Shown: one piece after another, positions 56,950-64,000 of the stretch
How positions within the stretch are numbered: position 1 is the stretch's first letter
Layout of the letters: every line of letters begins with the position of its first letter
Assembly: GCF_041320275.1 (NCBI RefSeq)
Contig: NZ_CP162023.1
Location: forward strand, 4,154,001-4,218,000
Source of the DNA: Mumia sp. Pv4-285
GTDB lineage: Bacteria > Actinomycetota > Actinomycetes > Propionibacteriales > Nocardioidaceae
Length of the DNA: 64,000 nt
Direction of reading: 5' to 3'
Position numbers and translations under genes: made by a program
Notes under the pieces: model-generated
Seen by the model: only the letters and a program-made list of their open reading frames with translations
What the model was told of the DNA's origin: nothing
The model's database searches: none

Positions 56950-59706
56950 ATGTGGTTCGCCGTTCTGGGCCCGCTCGAGGTCCACGACGACGGGGGGAAA
57001 CCGCTCGCCGTCCCGCCGACCAAGCAGCGGCTCTTGCTCGCTGCGCTCCTCTGCACGCCCGGCCAGACGGTGCTCGTCGACCGGCTCGCCGACCACGTCT
57101 GGCGCGGCGCGCCACCCGACAACGCTCGCGCCAACCTCCAGCTGTACGTCCACCGCCTCCGCCGAAGTCTCGGCACCGACCGCATCGTGCACCGCCACGA
57201 CGGATATGCGCTCGTGGTCCGCCCGGACGAGCTCGACGCGACGCGGTTCACCGAGCTGGCCGCCGAGGGCGCGCACCACGAGGCACTGGCGCTGTGGCGC
57301 GGTGAGGCGTTCGAGGGGATCGACGACCTCGACGTCGCCCGCGAGGAGGCGGTCCGGCTCGACGAGCTGCGGTGCCACGTCGTCGCGGAGCGCATCGACG
57401 CCGACCTTGCGGGCGGTGCGGACTCCGCCCTCGTCCCGGAGCTCACCGCCCTGGTGGCGGCGCACCCCCTCCACGAACGCTTCCGCGCTCAGCTCATGCT
57501 CGCGCTGCACCGCGCCGGCCGACAGGCGGATGCGCTCGGGGTCTTCCACGACGGCCGCAAGGTGCTCGTCGACGAGCTCGGCCTCGAGCCAGGGGCAGAG
57601 CTGCGACGCCTGCAGGAGCAGATCCTCGGCGACGACCCGGACCTGGTCGGCGACAGCCCGACCCAGCCCGCGCCGGTTCCCGCCGAGGTGCCGGGTCCAT
57701 CGACGACGTTCGCGGGTCGTCGCGCGGACATCGACCAGGTCGCGGCGCTGCTGACAGCCCCGTCCTCGACTCCCATCGTCGTGGTCACCGGCATCGGCGG
57801 CGTCGGCAAGTCGGCCCTCGCGGTGCAGGCCGCGCACCAGGTGGCCGACCAGTTCCCGGACGGGCAGCTCTACGTCAACCTGCAGGGAGCGACCCCGGGA
57901 CTCGCACCACTCGATCCGCTCGAGGTCGCCCGGCGATTCCTGCGGTCGCTCGGGGTCGCGGACTCGAACATCCCCTCCCAGAGGGAGGAGGCTGCCGCGA
58001 GGCTGCGGTCGGTCACCGCGGACCGCTCTCTGCTCATCGTGCTCGACGATGCCGCCGACGCGGCGCAGGTCCGCGCGTTGCTCCCCGGTGGCAGCAGGAG
58101 CGCTGTCCTGGTGACCAGTCGGCAGCTCCTCACCGAGGTCGACGGTGCCGTCAACCTCGGGCTGGGCGCCCTGGATGCCGAGGGAGCCCGCGACATCCTC
58201 GTCCTCGCGTGCGGCGAGGATCGCTTCCACGACGAGCCCGTCGCGACCGGCGAGCTCATCGCCTTGTGCGCGGGACTCCCCCTCGCTCTGTGCCTCGCCG
58301 CCGCGCGGCTGACACGACGCCCGCAGTGGCCGGTGTCGGCGCTCGTGACGCGATTGAGCGACCGCGCCACACGCCTCGACGAGCTGCAGTCCGGCGACCG
58401 TGCCGTACGCACCAGCTTCGCTGTGAGCCACGAGGACCTCAGCGCCGCAGCGGCTGGCGTCTTCGCCACCTTCTCGCTGCTCGACGTGACCGACGTCGGG
58501 ATCGCGGCCGCCGCCGCTGCCGCCGCGCTTCCCGAGGAGGACGTCGAGACACTGCTGGAGGAGCTCGTCGACGCCCAGCTCGTCGAGGCGGTCGGCGCCG
58601 GCCGGTTCGGTATGCACGACCTGATCCGCTTGTTCGCCCGCGAGTGCGCCGCCGACGAGCTGTCGGAGGACGAGCGCGCCGCGGCTGTACGCCGTGCCGC
58701 ACACCACTACCTCGCCACGGCGTTCACCGTCGCCGAGTTCCAGAGCCCTGACAGCTGGCGCAACGGCTTGGCTCCCGACGGGATCCGGTGCGGCGGCACA
58801 CCGATGCGCAGCGACGCCGACGTCAATGCGTGGCTCCTCGCCGAGCGGCACAACCTGCTCGACGTGGCGCACGAGATCGCGTCGCTCGGCGACGACGGCC
58901 CGGCGCTGTGCGCTACCTTCGCCAACCTGTTGTTCGCCTCGCTCAACACCCGCGGACAGTGGGACGAGATCCGTGCTCTCAACGGCTACGTCCTTGAGGT
59001 CGACAAGTCCGACACCCCCGTTCCCGGCGACGCACGGGCGCTGGCGCAGAACGACCTCGGCTGGACGCACGCCGTCCTCGGGCGTGGCGACGACGCGGTC
59101 GCCTACCTCGTGGACGCACTCTCGTTCTGGACCAGCCACCACCTCCGTCGCGGTGAGGCCCACACCCGACGTGCCCTCGTCAAGGCGTTCACGCTCACCG
59201 GCGACATCGGCGGCGCCCTCGAGCAGGCGGACGCCGCCCTCGCACTCTTCCGGGAGATGGGGTCCCCCACCGGCGAGATCGACTGCCTGATCGCGATCGG
59301 CCTCCTCCACGCGCACGAGCAGCAGCTCGGTCCGGCGATCGAGACCCACGAGAAGGCGCTGGCGATCTCGACGGAGGTCGGCGACGACTGGCACCGCGGC
59401 GCCGTGATCGGAAACCTTGCCGAGCTCTACCGCCGCGACGGGCAGCAGCAGCGAGCCCGGACGCACTTCGAGGACGCACTGATCGTGGACCGCGAGGTCG
59501 GCAACGACGGCACCTACTACGAGGCCGAGCACCTGTGGGGGCTGGGTTCGACGTTGCACGCCCTCGGCGACACCCACGCCCACGCGTGCTGGGACCGCGC
59601 CGCATGGATCCTTCGGGACCTGGGACTGATCGGCACCGACGAGTACGCCGCGGTGGTCGCCGCGGTCGTCCCTCCGACGCCCGAGATCATCCTCCGGCAG
59701 CTGTGA
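56950..59706 (+). CDS. SARP/AfsR-type regulator with NB-ARC and TPR domains
   Basis: 918 residues. OmpR-like winged helix (MWFAVLGPLEVHDDGGKPLAVPPTKQRLLLAALL), BTAD domain (LWRGEAFEGIDDLDVAREEAVRL...YVHRLRRSLG), NB-ARC ATPase with P-loop GIGGVGKSALAVQ (about 281) and LIVLDDAADA, and C-terminal TPR repeats. The ATG at 56950 has TATGTT 7 nt upstream, so leaderless; an in-frame ATG at 56938 would add MFEI. AfsR-type proteins activate metabolic or antibiotic clusters. Its end overlaps the convergent DUF5722 gene by 20 nt. Confidence 0.92.
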   Translation: MWFAVLGPLEVHDDGGKPLAVPPTKQRLLLAALLCTPGQTVLVDRLADHVWRGAPPDNARANLQLYVHRLRRSLGTDRIVHRHDGYALVVRPDELDATRFTELAAEGAHHEALALWRGEAFEGIDDLDVAREEAVRLDELRCHVVAERIDADLAGGADSALVPELTALVAAHPLHERFRAQLMLALHRAGRQADALGVFHDGRKVLVDELGLEPGAELRRLQEQILGDDPDLVGDSPTQPAPVPAEVPGPSTTFAGRRADIDQVAALLTAPSSTPIVVVTGIGGVGKSALAVQAAHQVADQFPDGQLYVNLQGATPGLAPLDPLEVARRFLRSLGVADSNIPSQREEAAARLRSVTADRSLLIVLDDAADAAQVRALLPGGSRSAVLVTSRQLLTEVDGAVNLGLGALDAEGARDILVLACGEDRFHDEPVATGELIALCAGLPLALCLAAARLTRRPQWPVSALVTRLSDRATRLDELQSGDRAVRTSFAVSHEDLSAAAAGVFATFSLLDVTDVGIAAAAAAAALPEEDVETLLEELVDAQLVEAVGAGRFGMHDLIRLFARECAADELSEDERAAAVRRAAHHYLATAFTVAEFQSPDSWRNGLAPDGIRCGGTPMRSDADVNAWLLAERHNLLDVAHEIASLGDDGPALCATFANLLFASLNTRGQWDEIRALNGYVLEVDKSDTPVPGDARALAQNDLGWTHAVLGRGDDAVAYLVDALSFWTSHHLRRGEAHTRRALVKAFTLTGDIGGALEQADAALALFREMGSPTGEIDCLIAIGLLHAHEQQLGPAIETHEKALAISTEVGDDWHRGAVIGNLAELYRRDGQQQRARTHFEDALIVDREVGNDGTYYEAEHLWGLGSTLHALGDTHAHACWDRAAWILRDLGLIGTDEYAAVVAAVVPPTPEIILRQL

Positions 59707-62632
59707 GGCCGCCCAGCACGACACCGAGGTCGTCGACCTGGAACCTCGGCGCCCACGCGGGCAGCGTGCTCCCGACGGCCCGGGTGCCGACCTCGACCGA
59801 CGACACCGCGCTCGCACCGTCCCACTCCCGCAGGTCGACGGTGACGCGGTTCCAGCGGTCCGGCGTGTAGCTCGTCGTGGTCCGCCGCGTCGTCCCGTCG
59901 GCGGAGGTGACCGTGACGACCGCCTCGTACGAGGTTGCGCCGACCGCCCCACCGTAGGAGTTCACCGAGAGCTCCAGCATGGAGACGGCCGAGAGGTCCA
60001 CCGGGGTGTCGAAGGTCCGGACGACGCTGTGGACGACGTCGGGCGCCGCTGCCGACCCGGTCGCCTCCAGGGCGCCGGTCCCCTGGGCCGGCCTGCCCGG
60101 AGCGTTCGCGATGGCGGAGACCACGGCGACCGCGCTGACGGCCGAGCCGGGCCGCCATCCCGCCCCGTCGCCATCGAGGTCGTCGAGCGAGATGCGGGGC
60201 GCGTCCACGGCGACCTGGATCCGCTCCCCGCCGACGTCGAGGCAGACCGTGCCGTTCCCATGCGACCCGAGGTGGACGGGAACCTCCACCGACCGCTCCC
60301 GCCCGATCCGCAGGGACGACAGGTCGAGCGGGGTCCTGTCCACCTGCCAGCCGCCGCACGGCAGCACGACTGCCGGCCCGGCGCCGTAGGCGTCGAGCCC
60401 GACGAGGTCCAGCCGGAGGCGAGCCTGAGTCGCCGACGTCGCCTCGAGCGTGCCCTCGACGAGGAGGTTCGCCGCCGTCGACCGCGACAGCCGCGTCGTC
60501 AGCCGGACGTCCTCGACCTGCATCCGCGTCGATCGCCGCGTCGAGCCGTTCCCGCGCACCCACACCTGGACCTCGGCGACCTGCGCGCTGCGAGGAAGGC
60601 TCCTCAGGTCGGCGGTCACCGTCCGCGCGGAGCCGTCCGCCGGCAGACGACCGTCGGCGTCGACCACACGGCCGTCGCTGGTCGTCACGCGCACGCGCGC
60701 GACCGCCTCGTCGTCGGCGACACCGGAGACGCGGACAGCCAGACCCCGGCTGCCGCCCAGCCGGAGCCCGCCGTCCCACCGACGCCGGACGCCGCGCCAC
60801 TGCAGGTCGTACGAGGTCGCAGCCGCCGACAGTGCGCCATCGGTGACCGAGACGGAGGTGACGTTGTGGTCAGCCTCCCACCCGGCGAAGGCGGGCCCGG
60901 CGAGGTCGCGCCCGGGACGGCTGGGGGCGTCGACGACGCTGCCGGTCCGGACCGCAGCGCGGCGGTCGCCGAGGACGGACGCGTCGAATCCTGGGATCAC
61001 CTCGCTCCAGTCCTCGATGCCGATGACGTCCTTCGCGAACTCCGTCGCCTGCAAAGACCGACGGGTGTCGATGTCGCGGAACACCTCGTACGCCAGCTTG
61101 CGGCGACTCGGCGCCGCGAGGTCCGACAGGGCGGTGTCTCGCGCCCACAGGCCCAGGTTCAGTCCGCCCTCGGCACCGTGGTCGACGTGCCGGTGGAGGA
61201 TGAACGCGTCGATCCCGTCGAGGAAGCGTGTCCGGTAGTAGGCATATGCGTAGCACGCGGCTTGGAGCCGCTCCGCCTCGTCACGATCACCCGACGGCGT
61301 GTTGCAGCCCTGCTCCGAGAGGATCACGCGGCGCACGTCCCCGTGGAAGCGGAGCTCGGGCCGTTCGAGGTAGCGGGTCAGGACGTCGAGGTTGCGGAAC
61401 GTGACCACGGGGGCGTCGACGTCCTCGGTCGCGTCGGGGTCGTCCCACACCGTCGGGTCGAACAGGTCCTGCGGATAGGGGTGGTAGGCGACCTGCCACG
61501 GGAAGCCGCCTTCGCGGTGACCCTGTGCCACGAGACCGTCGAGGACGTCACGACCGGCGTAGTAGCGGGTCGGCTCGCCCTCGTCCGGGTTCGGCCCGCT
61601 GGGTCGGGTCCAGCTGTGCGTCAGCGAGACGTACGTCCGGGCCGACGAGGAGTACTTCGTCGTGGCCAGCCAGCCGATCCGCAGTGCGCGGCTGTAGCCG
61701 TCGAGGAACTCGTCCAACGTTTTCTCGCCCGACTGCGACCACTCCCACTGGGCGTCCACCTCGTTGCCCATGATGAAGCCGTCGACGCGTCCGTGGGCAC
61801 GGTCGGGCTGCGTGTAGCGGCTCGCCAGCAGCTCCATCGCAGCCCGCAGGTGCGCGACGCCCTCGGCCGTGGTCGTGTTGAACCCCATCACGGTGCCCGC
61901 GCCGGCGCTCGCACCGGGATCGGTCAGCACCGAGGCCGCCGACCTCGGGTCGCCGCTGCGGTAGACCAGCACGATCAGCGAGACCGAGGCACCTGCTTCG
62001 CTCGACCCGCGGACCTGCCGGTCGAGGCTCTCCAGCGCGGAGCGCGAGAACCAGAACGTACGCCCGCCGCTGCGGAACTCCAGCGTCGCGTCGGCCGACC
62101 CAGGTCGTACCCACATGATCTGCCCGAGCGAGACGTTGATCGCCGCGTGCTGCACGCCGAGGTCCTCGGCGTCGTCGCTCAGCTGGACCTGCAGTCCCTT
62201 CTTGCTGGTGACCGGGGTCGGCGGGAGATCGGCACGCGAAGGCGCTGTGACGTCGTCGACGAAGTGCGAACCGCTGTCGGTCCCGGCGGCGGTGGCTGTG
62301 TACTCGGCGTACCGGAGGTCCTCGCCGCTCTCCGACTCCGACGGCAGCGACGCACGGAAGCTGCCGTCGTCGCCGGCGGTCACGCTCACCGAGGTCCGAT
62401 CACCGTCCTCGGCCAGCGCCGCGCTGGAGGCCGACACCTCCACGGTCGCACCTGCCGCCGCCTGACCCGTGACCGCGACGTCGTTGCTCCCGTACGTGAC
62501 ACCCGTGATCGTCGGGGCCTGTGCGGCCGTGGTGGGGGCCGCCCACGCGGCCTCCGCCGGCGGGAGCGCCGTGGCTGCCAGCGTCGCCGCAGCGACGCCG
62601 GCAGCCACGAGGGCCGTTCTCAGGAGATCCAC
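59687..62632 (-). CDS. Secreted DUF5722 glycosidase-like protein
   Basis: 981 residues. Signal peptide (LLRTALVAAGVAAATLAATALPPAEAAWA), an Ig-like domain, the DUF5722 TIM-barrel-like domain (MGFNTTTAEGVAHLRAAMELLASRYTQ, GFIMGNEVDAQWEW, ILSEQGCNTPSG, FILHRHVDHGAEGGLNLGLW), and C-terminal beta domains. The NE and ILSEQG strands look like glycoside-hydrolase acid/base and nucleophile positions. Start GTG 62632 overlaps the GH78 stop by 13 nt, implying co-expression. Confidence 0.85.
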   Translation of the reverse strand: MDLLRTALVAAGVAAATLAATALPPAEAAWAAPTTAAQAPTITGVTYGSNDVAVTGQAAAGATVEVSASSAALAEDGDRTSVSVTAGDDGSFRASLPSESESGEDLRYAEYTATAAGTDSGSHFVDDVTAPSRADLPPTPVTSKKGLQVQLSDDAEDLGVQHAAINVSLGQIMWVRPGSADATLEFRSGGRTFWFSRSALESLDRQVRGSSEAGASVSLIVLVYRSGDPRSAASVLTDPGASAGAGTVMGFNTTTAEGVAHLRAAMELLASRYTQPDRAHGRVDGFIMGNEVDAQWEWSQSGEKTLDEFLDGYSRALRIGWLATTKYSSSARTYVSLTHSWTRPSGPNPDEGEPTRYYAGRDVLDGLVAQGHREGGFPWQVAYHPYPQDLFDPTVWDDPDATEDVDAPVVTFRNLDVLTRYLERPELRFHGDVRRVILSEQGCNTPSGDRDEAERLQAACYAYAYYRTRFLDGIDAFILHRHVDHGAEGGLNLGLWARDTALSDLAAPSRRKLAYEVFRDIDTRRSLQATEFAKDVIGIEDWSEVIPGFDASVLGDRRAAVRTGSVVDAPSRPGRDLAGPAFAGWEADHNVTSVSVTDGALSAAATSYDLQWRGVRRRWDGGLRLGGSRGLAVRVSGVADDEAVARVRVTTSDGRVVDADGRLPADGSARTVTADLRSLPRSAQVAEVQVWVRGNGSTRRSTRMQVEDVRLTTRLSRSTAANLLVEGTLEATSATQARLRLDLVGLDAYGAGPAVVLPCGGWQVDRTPLDLSSLRIGRERSVEVPVHLGSHGNGTVCLDVGGERIQVAVDAPRISLDDLDGDGAGWRPGSAVSAVAVVSAIANAPGRPAQGTGALEATGSAAAPDVVHSVVRTFDTPVDLSAVSMLELSVNSYGGAVGATSYEAVVTVTSADGTTRRTTTSYTPDRWNRVTVDLREWDGASAVSSVEVGTRAVGSTLPAWAPRFQVDDLGVVLGGLTAAGG

Positions 62633-64000
62633 GAGATGTCGTCGATCTGGAACCGGTGACCCCACGCCGTGGTCGACCCGATGCCCTGGAAGACGATCTC
62701 GATCTCCTTGACGGCACTGCGTCCTGCCCAGCCGGCCAGATCGACGTCGAGCGTGTTCCAGGAGTCGGGGTTGACCGAGAGCACCTTCTCCAACGGTTCA
62801 CCCGCCTCCGGCACCAGCCGCACGGTGGCCTGGTAGCCGGTGGCGCCCGGAAGGCCGCCGTACGCGTCCAGGTGCGCCACGAACGACGACGCCTCCGACA
62901 GGTCGAGCGGCGCCTCCGGGACGTAGCGGACCGACCTCGGCTGGTTGCCCGGGCGAGCCGGGACGACAGCCTCCAGTGCTCCGCTCCCCGCGTACGGGCG
63001 GCCGGGCGCGTTGGCGAAGCTGCTGACCTGGTTGACGGCCGAGACGTTCTGTCCGGCGCTCCACCCGTCGGTCCCGTCCTCGAAGTCGGACAGGACGACC
63101 GTCTTGCGCAGCTTGACCACTGAGCTGTCCTGCACGCTCTCCTCGCCGTCCTCGCCGCGGTAGGTGAGCTTGGCCCCGATCTCGAACTCGCCGCTCGAGA
63201 CGCCGTCGGGAACCAGGACGAAGAAGCGGTACGACTTCTCGATCGGCGCCCCGTCGGAGTCGAGCGACACGGGCCGCTCGGTCGCCGAGACCTTCCAGCC
63301 CTCCGGAGCGGAGACCTCGAGGGTGCCCTTGAACGTCCTCGCTGCCTTGGCGGTGACGACGGCGTCGAACGCCTGCATCGCGCCGGGCTCGACGACCGCC
63401 GAAGTCGGGGACATCACGAGGGACGCCTCGGTCGCGGCGCTGTCGCGCAGGCTCGCCCGCACGACGTGGTCGCCGGCGCCGAGTCCACGGACGACCGCAT
63501 AGCCGTCGTCGTCGATCTCCGCGTCGACGCGCTTGCCGTCGACCGTCACCGTCGCCTTCCGACCATCGGTCGGAAGCGCGACCTCGGCGGTGGTGCCGCC
63601 GGGGACGCTCACCTCGGTGCTGAACGCGTCCTTGCTCCGCTCCCACGACGTCTCGATCGCGCCGTGTGGTGTCGGGACGGTGCCCTCGGCCCACGAGAGC
63701 GAGCCCGGCTGCGGACGCACCTCGAACGACGAGAACCCGGCCCCGGTCGGCTCCACGCCCAGCACCTGCGTCGTCATGCTGACCGTCGGTCCGGCCGCCC
63801 AGCCGTGCGCGAGGCTGGAGAACTGCCCGAGGTTGGGTCGGCCGTTGGCCTGGACGTGCTCCCAGAAGGTGGAGCCGGTGTCCTGGTCGAGCATCCAGCC
63901 CCAGAACCGCTTCATGAGGGTGAAGCCCGACTCCTGGTCCATCGCCGTCGCACCGGGTGCGGTGAGGCGCGCATCGACCTCGAACCAGCTCGGCAGCGGC
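62620..64000 (-). CDS. Alpha-L-rhamnosidase (GH78), N-terminal part outside window
   Basis: About 460 residues are visible. The part encoded up to about 63650 carries the GH78 C-terminal barrel end (ESGFTLMKRFWGWMLDQDTGSTFWEHVQ..., FSSLAHGWAAGPTVSMTTQVLGVEPTGAGFSSFEVRPQPGSLSWAEGTVPTPHG in outline). This is followed by an NPCBM-like/beta domain and a C-terminal domain also found at the end of the downstream DUF5722 protein. The 5' end continues beyond base 64000. Confidence 0.9.
   Translation of the reverse strand, partial: PLPSWFEVDARLTAPGATAMDQESGFTLMKRFWGWMLDQDTGSTFWEHVQANGRPNLGQFSSLAHGWAAGPTVSMTTQVLGVEPTGAGFSSFEVRPQPGSLSWAEGTVPTPHGAIETSWERSKDAFSTEVSVPGGTTAEVALPTDGRKATVTVDGKRVDAEIDDDGYAVVRGLGAGDHVVRASLRDSAATEASLVMSPTSAVVEPGAMQAFDAVVTAKAARTFKGTLEVSAPEGWKVSATERPVSLDSDGAPIEKSYRFFVLVPDGVSSGEFEIGAKLTYRGEDGEESVQDSSVVKLRKTVVLSDFEDGTDGWSAGQNVSAVNQVSSFANAPGRPYAGSGALEAVVPARPGNQPRSVRYVPEAPLDLSEASSFVAHLDAYGGLPGATGYQATVRLVPEAGEPLEKVLSVNPDSWNTLDVDLAGWAGRSAVKEIEIVFQGIGSTTAWGHRFQIDDISWIS

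Noticed and set aside
56623-59952. Long minus-strand open frame opposite the SARP gene
   Set aside because: Antisense shadow of a well-supported regulator; composition is biased and without motifs.

Overview
The window is very GC-rich, densely coding DNA with many GTG/TTG starts, 4-nt start/stop overlaps and apparently leaderless promoters. Together with the gene families present (HspR-type clpB control, a SARP regulator, a TTG-started lipoprotein, fused ECF ATPases, actinobacterial-type cobalamin genes) this indicates an actinobacterium. The dispersed repeat GGTCTCGATCGCTTCGCGCC suggests Nocardioidaceae or a close relative, but that is an inference. No tRNA, rRNA, CRISPR array, phage or transposase gene was seen.

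Positions 1-8.7 kb are a cobalamin block: the end of a chelatase VWA subunit, cobO and a cobB-cobC fusion; then a cobalamin riboswitch leading into the cobalt importer cbtB-cbtA and cobD; and, convergent to these, cobQ-cobK. An ECF sigma factor and a DoxX protein follow (8.7-10.1 kb). Next is an oxidative cluster (10.3-14.7 kb): TetR, Baeyer-Villiger-type monooxygenase, P450 and a zinc-free MDR reductase.

Positions 14.8-21.5 kb hold an amine-utilisation cluster: an ethanolamine-type permease diverging from a glutamine-synthetase-like ligase, a gamma-glutamyl hydrolase, an aldehyde dehydrogenase, an SDR and a FadR-type regulator. The set fits conversion of an amino alcohol through gamma-glutamyl intermediates. 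A MerR/imine-reductase-like divergent pair follows.

Positions 22.8-27.2 kb form a vitamin B12/cobalt-type ECF importer operon (S component, double ATPase, EcfT and a membrane-anchored transcobalamin-like DUF4430 protein), headed by a second cobalamin riboswitch. After a dehalogenase-like hydrolase comes a pyridoxamine-phosphate-oxidase-like gene cut by one in-frame stop, then a membrane exo/endonuclease-phosphatase protein. More cobalamin genes follow (31.3-36.6 kb): cobL, cobA, cobT, cobS and cobU. The window therefore covers both synthesis and uptake of B12, while cobG/I/J/M/H/N are absent and presumably lie outside it.

Positions 36.9-56.8 kb are mostly housekeeping and envelope genes: sirtuin, lytic transglycosylase, MMPL transporter with TetR, acyl-CoA dehydrogenase/oxidase, SIMPL protein, GNAT, NDH-2, dihydrolipoamide dehydrogenase, an LVIVD protein, a DUF305 lipoprotein, clpB with HAIR sites, and an acyltransferase-SGNH protein. 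The right end (57-64 kb) pairs a SARP/NB-ARC/TPR regulator with two secreted glycan-active proteins, a DUF5722 protein and a partial GH78 rhamnosidase, that share a C-terminal domain.

The most unusual signals are two families of about 70-nt hairpin elements with constant geometry but differing arms. One copy is embedded in frame in the ECF ATPase gene. Other signals are the cobB-cobC fusion, the nonsense codon in the pdxH-like gene, and a run of hairpins spanning the stop codons of convergent gene pairs.
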